5,220 nucleotides of DNA from an uncultured Planctomycetaceae bacterium. GTDB lineage: Bacteria > Planctomycetota > Planctomycetia > Pirellulales > Thermoguttaceae. The position numbers and the translations under genes were made by a program. The stretch is taken from NCBI GenBank assembly GCA_947307005.1, contig CAMZHY010000286.1, positions 1 to 5,220 of the forward strand, read 5' to 3'. Below are positions 1 to 5,220 of the stretch, piece after piece. Below the pieces are notes generated by a model. That model did not search any database. It was not told the DNA's origin and was given only the letters and a program-made list of their open reading frames with translations. Each line of letters begins with the position of its first letter. Position 1 is the first letter of the stretch.

Positions 1-940
1 CCAACCCGTGGTTCACGACGGAAATCGCTTCCGCGGTCGAAAGGGGTCCGCTCGGGGACTTGATTTTCGTCTTGCCGTCAAGCGTCGCGCCGGAGCGGAG
101 CTCGCGGAAGATCGTCATGACGCGGATCAGTTCCTTGTCGGCGGGCTTGTCGACGGGATACTGCAGCGCGCGCCCCATCTGTTCGACGCGAAGTCGAACG
201 ATTCCGACTTCGTCTTCGAGCGTCGCCGGCGGCGGAAGGATCACCGTGTTGAAGCGTCGCGAGAGAGCGCTCGAGAGTTCGTTGACCCCTCGGTCGCGGT
301 TGTTCGCGGTCGCAATGACGTTAAAGCCGTTCTTCGCTTGAATTTCATCATTGAGCTGAGGAATCGGCAACGTCTTCTCGGAAAGGATCGTGATAAGCGC
401 GTCCTGCACGTCGCTTCCGACGCGGGTCAGTTCTTCGACGCGCGCGAGTTTGCCGAGTCTCATCCCGCGCATCATCGGGCTTTCGACGAGCGCCTCGGGA
501 GACGGTCCGTTCGCGATGAGCTGCGCGTAGTTCCACCCGTAACGCAGCGCGGACTCGTCGGTTCCGGCGGTGCCCTGAACGAGAATCGTGGAATCCCCGC
601 TGATCGCCGCCGCAAGGTGCTCGCTAACCCACGATTTCGCCGTGCCGGGAAGTCCGTAGAGGAGCAGCGCGCGATCCGTCGCCAGCGTGGCGATCGCGCG
701 TTCGATAAGAGCGGGATCGCCGATGTATTTCGGAGTGATCTCTTTGCCGTTCGGAGCGAGACCGCCAAGGATGTAGAGCTTCGTCATTCTAGGGGAGGTC
801 AGCCAATTCGCCGGCTTTGGAAAGCCGTCGTTTTCGCGAACGGCGGCGAGTTCCTCCGCAAATTCCTGTTCCGCATGGAGACGAATGACGGACTTCAGCG
901 CGTTGGCGCGGTCCGCTTGAACATTTGAAGATTGAGTCAT
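1..940 (-). CDS. MoxR-like AAA+ ATPase, C-terminus cut by window edge
   Basis: The frame begins at ATG 940 (MTQSSNVQAD) and stays open to position 1, giving 313 residues and leaving the C-terminal lid incomplete. Visible motifs are Walker A GLPGTAKS (residues 96-103, bases 655-632), a Walker B-equivalent ARVEE (166-170), the MoxR-like helix after it (DVQDALITILSEK, 178-190), a sensor-1 stretch ATANNRD (210-216) and a candidate arginine finger in ALSRRFN (R228/R229). The Walker B aspartate position carries Glu (EE instead of DE). I recall this as normal for the MoxR subfamily found beside SWIM and DUF5691 genes. No sensor-2 arginine is apparent in LSTAEAIS (300-307). MoxR proteins are cytosolic hexameric ATPases thought to remodel or load partners, often with a VWA protein. 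The start is supported by GAGGGG at 953-948, seven bases upstream. It is probably the third gene of the operon. AAA identity is very secure; the cellular role is unknown. Confidence 0.93.
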   Translation of the reverse strand, partial: MTQSSNVQADRANALKSVIRLHAEQEFAEELAAVRENDGFPKPANWLTSPRMTKLYILGGLAPNGKEITPKYIGDPALIERAIATLATDRALLLYGLPGTAKSWVSEHLAAAISGDSTILVQGTAGTDESALRYGWNYAQLIANGPSPEALVESPMMRGMRLGKLARVEELTRVGSDVQDALITILSEKTLPIPQLNDEIQAKNGFNVIATANNRDRGVNELSSALSRRFNTVILPPPATLEDEVGIVRLRVEQMGRALQYPVDKPADKELIRVMTIFRELRSGATLDGKTKIKSPSGPLSTAEAISVVNHGL

Positions 941-1023
941 CTGGATTCCCCTCGTGATCATCCAAAGAGTAACGTCGCGCGCAAAGCAAGGGAGCGCGAC
1001 GACGACAATTCCTGTCAAAAAAG
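941..1023 (-). promoter_or_regulatory. Intergenic gap before the AAA gene, with hairpin and RBS
   Basis: This 83-nt gap separates the DUF5691-like stop from the AAA start. It contains a perfect 8-bp inverted repeat, CGTCGCGC (973-980) and GCGCGACG (994-1001), with a 13-nt loop, and a Shine-Dalgarno GAGGGG at 953-948. No T-run follows the stem on the minus strand, so it does not look like an intrinsic terminator. A minus-strand TTGACA (1018-1013) directly follows the upstream stop, but I see no -10 element at a usable distance. The gap therefore reads best as an intra-operon spacer whose hairpin might affect mRNA stability or relative expression. Confidence 0.5.
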
Positions 1024-3015
1024 CTATTCTAATCGCGGCAAGGAAAGAAAATAATTTTCCATCGCCTCAACCGCCTTTGAAAAATCGGTTGACCCGTATA
1101 AACGTTCGAACCTGAAAATAAGAAGTTTTCCCCTAAGCTCGTCGCAAAAGCCGATACGCGGCGACGACGACTTAGAGCAATCGACGCAGCGAAGGCGGAA
1201 CCTCTTTCCTAAATCGGAATATTTTTGGCGAAGTCGGCGCGGCGCCAAATGCAGAATCGGCAGGGTGTTCGACCAAAGCGCGCGCGCAAATTCCAACGAC
1301 GAGTTCCCGCCCTTGGCTTCGATTTTTATCGGCGCGACGCAGCCTCCGTCTTCTTGCGTCAACTTTTCGAGAATCGACTTGCGTTCGCGAACCGAAACGC
1401 CGACGTCCGGAAGGGTAAAACGGTAAGCTCCCGAGGAAATCGGCGCGCAGTCCGGAAGGACGTCGTCCTCCTCGAAGACCTTCAGCGCGGCCGATAGCGC
1501 GGCGTCGAAGAAATCGGCAAACTCGTCGCGCCAGGGATACGGCTCGTAGAGCGCGAGCCGCGTCGCGGCGAGCAGTCCTTCCGCCGGAAACGCGACGTCC
1601 TTTGCGCGAAGGCGATCGACGGCGGCGCGAATCGCGTCCGTATCCCTGAAATCGACGCGACAAAGCGACGAGTCGAACCACTGCGCCTCTTTTTTTCTCG
1701 CTTCTCTTTTCGCTTCTCTTTTCGCCCTTTCTTCCGAACTCAATAACGATTCTCTCGTATCTTCATCGTCTTCGCCGAAGCGCTTGTCGATTAGCTCGAC
1801 AATTCGGAGTCGGTCAAGCGGTTCCTCCCAGCGTAGCGGACCGCCGTACAACAGGAAAGACTCGCGAAGTCCTACGAAAACATAGGGGGAATTCTCCTGT
1901 TCCGACATTTTGGCGAGGATTTTTTCGGGAGACGCTTGGAAAAACTCTTCCCAATGTTCCAGAGGGATTCTTGTAAAAAGCTCCTTGGTAAGAGTTTCCT
2001 CGATAACGCAACGGTGGCATACGTCGCGGAGATACAACCCGAGTCCTTGAAGAACTTTTCTGGCGCGCGCGTTGGGTGTTGAAAACTTTCCGTTCCGCGA
2101 CATATGAGAATCGGCGTACTGAACGATCGAATCGAGATACTCCGCGTCGCGTAATCTCGCCAACAGTCCCCCCGTCGCAACGCAGGCGGCGGAAGACCCG
2201 CCTCGATTGAGAGACGCTTTGAGGAAAGGCGCGTCGTTCTCGCCGAGGCGAATCTCCATGCAAGGAATCAACTCGGGCGCGAGCCTAGTCCAAGCAGACT
2301 GCAAGGAGGCGTCCGCAAGCGTTTGAAACGCTTTTCTCGCTCGATCGGGCGCGAGCGCGCGCATCGCTTTAAACGCCGGAACCTTCGAGGGAATATCCGT
2401 CTTTGGGTCGAGGAAATACCTTTCAATTTCATCGAGAGTCACGCCTCGCGGAACGTCGCTCGGTTCGAGAAACATAGGGATATCCCGCAACGCGACGGTT
2501 AGCGACGTTTCACTCTTGACGAGTTCGCGGACGTTCGGCGGCGCGACGGCGACGATGAGCGCGGAATCGAAAATCCGTCGACGATCCGATTTGAAGAGGT
2601 TGACGAAAGCCGTCGCGCGTTCAGGCGGGAATTTCAGACCGTATCGCGCGAAAGTCTGAAAAATCGGGAGGGCGGCATTAACGGTCCAATCGAAGCGCGG
2701 CGCGCTGATCCATTCGGTCAATTCGAGAGACGCGTCTAAAACGGTCAGAACGGCGTCGGCGACGTCAAGGGGCGCGTATTTCCAGTCGTCGGAGTCGTTC
2801 GTCGGGAACGGACTTTCGCCGTTCGCGAAGTCCCTAAGCGGCGACGCTTGATCGATAAGAGTTTCGATTCCAATCGCGAGCGCCGCGTTCTTCGCGACGG
2901 AGTTTTCCGAATTCGCAAAGACGTCGGCAAAGGGCGCGAGTCGGGGATGATTCAATTCGGGCGGCTGCGCGTCGGTTCCTAAAAGGGCGAGCTTGATTAA
3001 CGACGAATTCATCAT
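1024..3015 (-). CDS. DUF5691-like helical-repeat protein
   Basis: This encodes about 663 residues with no signal peptide or obvious membrane segment, so it is probably cytosolic. The N-terminal LALLGTDAQPPEL (9-21) resembles the conserved opening of DUF5691 proteins (ALLGT-R-P). Residues about 220-305 are rich in paired helices, with a segment (RARKAFQTLADASLQSAW, then LGENDAPFLKASL) that recalls HEAT-type repeats in that family. A highly charged KREAKREARKKE helix lies near 432-443, and the C-terminal part carries a CVDC pair (610-613). I recognised it from these memorised motifs and from its position between SWIM and MoxR genes. No biochemical activity is established to my knowledge; a scaffold role is inference. 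Start choice: ATG 3015 forms TAATG with the upstream stop and has AGGA eight bases upstream. ATG 3021 would leave only a 2-nt spacing, and ATG 3012 is also possible. Gene boundaries are secure, family moderately so. Confidence 0.8.
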   Translation of the reverse strand: MMNSSLIKLALLGTDAQPPELNHPRLAPFADVFANSENSVAKNAALAIGIETLIDQASPLRDFANGESPFPTNDSDDWKYAPLDVADAVLTVLDASLELTEWISAPRFDWTVNAALPIFQTFARYGLKFPPERATAFVNLFKSDRRRIFDSALIVAVAPPNVRELVKSETSLTVALRDIPMFLEPSDVPRGVTLDEIERYFLDPKTDIPSKVPAFKAMRALAPDRARKAFQTLADASLQSAWTRLAPELIPCMEIRLGENDAPFLKASLNRGGSSAACVATGGLLARLRDAEYLDSIVQYADSHMSRNGKFSTPNARARKVLQGLGLYLRDVCHRCVIEETLTKELFTRIPLEHWEEFFQASPEKILAKMSEQENSPYVFVGLRESFLLYGGPLRWEEPLDRLRIVELIDKRFGEDDEDTRESLLSSEERAKREAKREARKKEAQWFDSSLCRVDFRDTDAIRAAVDRLRAKDVAFPAEGLLAATRLALYEPYPWRDEFADFFDAALSAALKVFEEDDVLPDCAPISSGAYRFTLPDVGVSVRERKSILEKLTQEDGGCVAPIKIEAKGGNSSLEFARALWSNTLPILHLAPRRLRQKYSDLGKRFRLRCVDCSKSSSPRIGFCDELRGKLLIFRFERLYGSTDFSKAVEAMENYFLSLPRLE
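1699..1722 (-). repeat. 12-bp perfect tandem duplication inside the DUF5691-like gene
   Basis: CGCTTCTCTTTT occurs twice in direct succession (1699-1710 and 1711-1722, plus-strand reading). On the coding strand it is in frame and encodes KREA twice, within a Lys/Arg/Glu-rich helix (ERAKREAKREARKKE). A T7 run (1690-1696, A7 in the mRNA) lies just downstream. The duplication keeps the frame and probably changes only the length of a charged, possibly coiled-coil, linker. Confidence 0.85.
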
Positions 3016-4436
3016 TAACATAATCCTAAGCTGGAGACGCTCGGCGGATACGCTTCGCGCGCATTAAAGATTTTTTGTCCGTTCCACAAGGAAAAGACGA
3101 CAAACTCGCGACCGTTCCATTCGGCAAAGAGCGACTGCGGCGTTCTCCAAGTCGCGCAGTAATACTCGACGAGCGTCGAGTCCCATCCGTCGAGCGAGCG
3201 CGCGGGCGCGGAGAGTCCGGAAGAACTCACGACGCGCCATTCGCGTTTGCGCGTCGAGCCGTCGAATCGCAGATAGGGGCGGACGACGACGTCGTCCAAA
3301 AACGCCGGAATCGTTTGAATCCACGGCGCGCGCGCCTGATAGTCCGGAATCCTGCGGAAGAATTTGTCAAGGGACGTTTTAAGACGGAAGACCGTCGTCG
3401 TTTCGATCGACTCCGGTCGCGACTCAAAAAGCGCGCGGAGTCTGAGCGTCCCGGGCCAATATCGCATCGCCCCCTTGTAGAGGGACGAGGCGGAAAACCT
3501 CTCGGGGAATCTCGCCTCATCGGCGGAAGCGGCGTGGAAAAATTGCAAAAAATGCGCAAATCGCCCCGTCTCAAGGTTCAAGAACCAATCGCAGGCGACG
3601 AACAGCTTTCCCACCTGCGCCTCGACGACCTTCCGCCCCAGCGCGAGCCATACGCCCTCGACGCGCTCGCCCGAGGCGAGGACGTCCGCCTGGGGAACCG
3701 TATAGCCGAGCGCCTGTCGGATTTCAGAGGCGAAATCTTCGGGCGCGTCGTCGATTCGTCGATACGCCTCCAGGAGGAGCGCGAGCTTTCCCAACTGGTT
3801 CAAAAGTTGTTCGCGACCGGCCTCGCCCCGGTTCAAAAGCCAACGACCGCCGCTGATAAAGCGCAAAAGCCCCGGCGTCTGCGCGTCGACCATACGGCGC
3901 GACAGTCTGTCCCAAAACCCGGGAGAGTTGACTTCGGACGAGCCGAGACCGAGGCGCATCATATCTTCCAGCTGCGTCTGAATCAGTTCGACCCCGGCGT
4001 CGACGCGCGCTTCGCGTTTCGACGACGCGCGCGGCTTAGGGGCGGCGCTTTCCGCGGCGTCGTTCTCCGGAGCGGGAGTCGCGGCGGCGCTTGTCTTTTT
4101 CTTTTCCAAACGTTCGTCGCGCGCCGCGAGCCACTCGACGACGGATTGCGGCTCGTCGTCTGTGTAATAGGGTTCGGCGGCGCGACGCAGCATCAGCGCG
4201 AGGACGTGTTTGCACGGAAGTTTCCGACTCGGACACGAGCAGCGATACGCGAGCGAATCGCGAATATCGACCATCGTAAAATAAGGGGTCGCCGCGCTCC
4301 CTTGAAACTCGCCCCACAGCGCGCGATAAGAGGCGCCCTCGCATCGCGGCGACTTCTTCGCGAGGTCTTGAGCTTTTTCAAACGTTCTCTCGTCGGGCGA
4401 AACCGAATGAACGTATTCGTCAGTCAAATGAATCAA
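3015..4436 (-). CDS. SWIM zinc-finger family protein
   Basis: From the TTG at 4436 this encodes 473 residues. The SWIM motif is complete: CSC-x6-CKH at residues 66-77 (bases 4241-4206), preceded by ALWGEFQGSAATPYFTMVDI (39-58), the usual lead-in of this family. Next come a conserved helix (SVVEWLAARDERLEKK, about 98-113), a low-complexity Ala/Pro/Lys linker (about 115-148) and a mostly helical C-terminal region containing MVDAQTPGLLRFI (182-194) and RYWPGTLRLRALF (325-337). SWIM domains bind zinc and usually mediate DNA or protein contacts; the partner here is unknown. The open frame extends 71 codons further to a TTG at 4649, but that extension is Phe/Arg-rich, comes from T-runs and lacks family resemblance. 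GGAGGAAGGG (4453-4444) sits seven bases before TTG 4436; TTG 4427 is an alternative. Its stop overlaps the DUF5691-like start, so the two are probably translationally coupled. Family secure; exact start moderate. Confidence 0.9.
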   Translation of the reverse strand: MIHLTDEYVHSVSPDERTFEKAQDLAKKSPRCEGASYRALWGEFQGSAATPYFTMVDIRDSLAYRCSCPSRKLPCKHVLALMLRRAAEPYYTDDEPQSVVEWLAARDERLEKKKTSAAATPAPENDAAESAAPKPRASSKREARVDAGVELIQTQLEDMMRLGLGSSEVNSPGFWDRLSRRMVDAQTPGLLRFISGGRWLLNRGEAGREQLLNQLGKLALLLEAYRRIDDAPEDFASEIRQALGYTVPQADVLASGERVEGVWLALGRKVVEAQVGKLFVACDWFLNLETGRFAHFLQFFHAASADEARFPERFSASSLYKGAMRYWPGTLRLRALFESRPESIETTTVFRLKTSLDKFFRRIPDYQARAPWIQTIPAFLDDVVVRPYLRFDGSTRKREWRVVSSSGLSAPARSLDGWDSTLVEYYCATWRTPQSLFAEWNGREFVVFSLWNGQKIFNAREAYPPSVSSLGLC

Positions 4437-4443
4437 AACGTTA

Positions 4444-4453
4444 CCCTTCCTCC
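4444..4453 (-). promoter_or_regulatory. Ribosome binding site deciding the SWIM gene start
   Basis: The minus strand reads GGAGGAAGGG here, seven bases before TTG 4436 and sixteen before TTG 4427. It is much better placed than the GAGGAG that directly abuts TTG 4649. It therefore favours an internal TTG start, which also matches where family similarity begins. Confidence 0.65.
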
Positions 4454-4569
4454 GAGACTCCAACGGTCGCGCCGTCCGTCTCCAAAATACTCCGAGAAGA
4501 ACGGCGGCAAAATGATTCGGGCAGTCTCCGCAGACCAAACGCGACGCGTCTTCCTTTCCTCTCGCGCTA

Positions 4570-4589
4570 TCGTTAAAGTGTTTTAACGA
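4570..4589. repeat. Perfect 8-bp dyad in the SWIM leader
   Basis: TCGTTAAA (4570-4577) and TTTAACGA (4582-4589) are exact reverse complements separated by GTGT. The 20-bp dyad lies 134 bases upstream of the proposed SWIM start and is AT-rich compared with its surroundings. It could be an operator half-site pair or a small RNA hairpin. No T-run follows it on the minus strand (GATAGCGCGAG), so it is unlikely to be an intrinsic terminator. Confidence 0.6.
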
Positions 4590-4593
4590 CGTC

Positions 4594-4649
4594 AGATTTT
4601 TCAAAAAAGAGCGTAAAATAATAAAAAAAGTTCTAAAAAAACGCGTCAA
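4594..4649 (-). promoter_or_regulatory. AT-rich leader segment, possible weak second promoter
   Basis: This stretch is strikingly AT-rich for the window, with minus-strand T-runs of 7, 7 and 6. TTGACG (4649-4644) and TATTAT (4623-4618) resemble -35 and -10 elements, but their 20-bp spacing is too long for a good sigma-70 promoter. No stable GC-rich stem precedes the T-runs, so a terminator is not supported either. It could be an A/T-tract protein-binding site or an unstructured leader that helps ribosome access. Confidence 0.3.
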
Positions 4650-4801
4650 CTCCTCTCTGCATTCCGAACGGAGGCGACGATGGAATCGTCGACGGTCGCT
4701 CGCCCGCTTAGGATTGATTCCCGCATGGACTCCTCTTCGAAGAAAAACGTAAGGAAACGGCTACCGGGCGCGCGATTGACGCCCGACTTCTCCATAGACA
4801 T
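4646..4801 (-). CDS. Possible 51-residue small protein or leader peptide
   Basis: An open frame runs from ATG 4801 to TGA 4648-4646. The product begins MSMEKSGVNRAP and ends VASVRNAERS. I do not recognise a family; the short SRFLTFFFEEE stretch superficially recalls the first strand of CheW, but nothing after it fits. Supporting evidence is positional: GGGGAGG (4815-4809) sits seven bases before the ATG, and a strong promoter lies just upstream. About two thirds of its codons end in G or C, close to what coding sequence here would show. It is hydrophilic with no membrane segment. Its stop overlaps the TTG at 4649 (TTGA). It may be a regulatory leader peptide or a small partner for the operon, or a chance frame in a leader. 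Confidence 0.45.
   Translation of the reverse strand: MSMEKSGVNRAPGSRFLTFFFEEESMRESILSGRATVDDSIVASVRNAERS
4675..4691. repeat. 7-bp inverted repeat with 3-nt loop
   Basis: CGACGAT (4675-4681) and ATCGTCG (4685-4691) are exact reverse complements around GGA. It lies within the 3' third of the possible 51-codon gene. GTCG-type words are frequent in this sequence, so it may be chance; as RNA it would form a tight hairpin. Confidence 0.35.
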
Positions 4802-4823
4802 AGGAACGCCTCCCCGCGTTCCT
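4802..4823. promoter_or_regulatory. 8-bp inverted repeat over the predicted transcription start
   Basis: AGGAACGC (4802-4809) and GCGTTCCT (4816-4823) are perfect reverse complements with a 6-nt centre. On the minus strand this reads AGGAACGC-GGGGAG-GCGTTCCT, immediately before ATG 4801. It starts three bases downstream of the -10 hexamer, so its centre falls near the expected transcription start, a typical repressor-operator position. Alternatively, if transcription starts early, it would be an RNA hairpin presenting the GGGGAG ribosome site in its loop. The symmetry is plain; the function is inference. Confidence 0.6.
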
Positions 4824-4825
4824 TG

Positions 4826-4854
4826 AGTATATCTTCGCTAACAAGCGGCGTCAA
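4826..4854 (-). promoter_or_regulatory. Sigma-70-type promoter of the operon
   Basis: The minus strand has TTGACG (4854-4849), a 17-bp spacer (4848-4832) and TATACT (4831-4826). Each hexamer differs from consensus at one base and the spacing is optimal. The predicted start is near 4819, giving a leader of about 18 nt to ATG 4801. It is the best promoter in the window and probably drives the small ORF and the SWIM, DUF5691-like and AAA genes. Confidence 0.7.
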
Positions 4855-4864
4855 TGGGGCAAAG

Positions 4865-4906
4865 CGTTGGCGCGCAGGATATTCGAATCAGGCGTCCGCG
4901 CCAACG
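4865..4906. repeat. 10-bp inverted repeat upstream of the promoter
   Basis: CGTTGGCGCG (4865-4874) and CGCGCCAACG (4897-4906) are perfect reverse complements 22 nt apart, ending ten bases before the -35 element. The loop contains the palindrome ATTCGAAT (4881-4888). A further CGTTGGCGC occurs at 4989-4997. No T-run follows on the minus strand, so an intrinsic terminator for the upstream gene is not supported; an activator or repressor site is possible. The same 10-mer also occurs at 901-910 inside the AAA coding sequence, so the word may simply be common in this genome. Confidence 0.45.
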
Positions 4907-5019
4907 AGCGCGGACCTAGAGTTTTCGCCAGTTCGCGCTTGAGCGTTATCTCGCGCGTTGAGGCGAATACCGGGGTCTAACGCCCGCGCGTTGGCGCCCG
5001 CGACGCGAAGAGCGAATCG
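4907..5019. other. Intergenic stretch without a recognisable gene
   Basis: Between the nuclease-like stop and the inverted repeat I find no convincing coding frame, RNA gene or terminator. It contains short repeats only: an 8-bp direct repeat CGCCCGCG (4981-4988 and 4995-5002) and a small AACGC/GCGTT stem (4979-4983 with 4988-4992). These could be a weak Rho-type 3' end for the upstream gene or unremarkable GC-rich sequence. Confidence 0.4.
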
Positions 5020-5220
5020 TCAACACTCCATCAACCGTCGGAATTCATCGACTGAAACGCCTGCGCGCTTCGCCGCTTCCGCGATTGAAACGAGACCGTC
5101 TGCGACAAACCCGCCGAGCATTTTAAACATCTTCGCCCGTTCTTCCGCGCGCACTCTCGCTTCGCCTATCGCAATTCCCTCTTTTCGACCTTTCCTTAGA
5201 CCGACGGATTTACCTTTTTC
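5020..5220 (-). CDS. C-terminal tail of an Rpn/PD-(D/E)XK nuclease-transposase-like protein
   Basis: The frame enters from the right edge and ends at TGA 5022-5020, showing 66 residues. It begins with a lysine/glycine-rich repetitive linker (EKGKSVGLRKGRKEGIAIGEA) and then a helical tail with AKMFKMLGGFVADGLVSIAE and AAKRAGVSVDEFRRLME. This K-G-E-rich linker followed by a short helix-turn-helix-like tail (low activity, then A-x-x-x-G-V-S-x-x-E-F) is typical of the C-termini of Rpn family recombination-promoting nucleases and PD-(D/E)XK transposase-like proteins. The catalytic domain would lie outside the window, so nuclease residues cannot be checked. It is about 165 nt upstream of the operon promoter and is probably a separate transcription unit. 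Confidence 0.65.
   Translation of the reverse strand, partial: EKGKSVGLRKGRKEGIAIGEARVRAEERAKMFKMLGGFVADGLVSIAEAAKRAGVSVDEFRRLMEC

Noticed and set aside
8..928. A 306-codon plus-strand open frame opposite the AAA gene
   Set aside because: Its product is Arg-rich with no motifs, while the minus strand here encodes all the AAA+ motifs; this is a GC-rich antisense shadow.
973..1001. Hairpin as an intrinsic terminator between the DUF5691-like and AAA genes
   Set aside because: The 8-bp stem is followed by GTTACTCTTTGG rather than a T-run on the transcribed strand.
1013..1018. Minus-strand TTGACA as a promoter for the AAA gene alone
   Set aside because: The -35-like hexamer is perfect, but no -10-like hexamer occurs 16-18 bp downstream, where the sequence is GC-rich.
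1172..1696. Possible -1 frameshift at A AAA AAA (A7 run, 1696-1690) leading into a long open -1 frame
   Set aside because: The -1 frame product is Arg-rich and motif-free, the zero frame continues with sensible sequence to the end of the DUF5691-like protein, and the A7 run is explained by Lys codons in a charged helix.
3075..4586. A 503-codon plus-strand open frame opposite the SWIM gene
   Set aside because: Its composition is Arg-rich and disordered with no recognisable domain, and the complementary strand carries the intact SWIM motif and family features.
4680..4826. A 48-codon plus-strand small ORF with GGAGG five bases upstream of its ATG
   Set aside because: It lies wholly antisense to the better-supported minus-strand small ORF and ends inside the minus-strand promoter; I see no convincing plus-strand promoter. 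It could be tested but is not supported enough to list.
4843..5019. CRISPR array, tRNA or other RNA gene in the intergenic region
   Set aside because: No regularly spaced repeats of CRISPR length and no cloverleaf-like or other recognisable RNA pattern were found; only short GC-rich repeats are present.

Overview
The window looks like a GC-rich bacterial chromosome segment. Codons mostly end in G or C, and words such as CGCG and GTCG are very common. Nothing identifies the host firmly. The gene set and the Rpn-type nuclease tail would fit Planctomycetota or a similar phylum, but that is a weak guess. All convincing genes lie on the minus strand, so transcription runs from high to low coordinates.

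Right edge (5220 to 5020): the C-terminal 66 residues of an Rpn/PD-(D/E)XK nuclease-transposase-like protein, entering from outside the window. Positions 5019-4802 are non-coding and hold a strong sigma-70-type promoter (TTGACG, 17-bp spacer, TATACT). It is flanked by a 10-bp inverted repeat upstream and an 8-bp inverted repeat over the presumed transcription start. Just downstream is a possible 51-codon small gene (4801-4646) with a well-placed GGGGAGG ribosome binding site. A 209-nt leader follows, with an AT-rich core and a perfect 8-bp dyad.

Operon (4436 to 1): three consecutive genes. The first encodes a SWIM zinc-finger protein, probably starting at a TTG (4436) that is 71 codons inside the longest open frame. 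The second is a DUF5691-like helical-repeat protein, coupled through a TAATG stop/start overlap. The third, after an 83-nt gap, is a MoxR-like AAA+ ATPase that runs off the left edge after 313 residues.

From memory, SWIM, DUF5691 and MoxR-type AAA proteins occur side by side in many bacteria, commonly followed by a DUF5682 protein and a von Willebrand factor A (VWA) protein. The expectation that those two genes lie beyond position 1 is inference. The likely arrangement is an AAA+ remodelling motor working with a zinc-binding SWIM protein and a helical scaffold, possibly as a chaperone-like or biological-conflict module. Its substrate and phenotype are, to my knowledge, not established. The least described part of the window is the regulatory region 4437-4906 with its promoter, dyads and small ORF.
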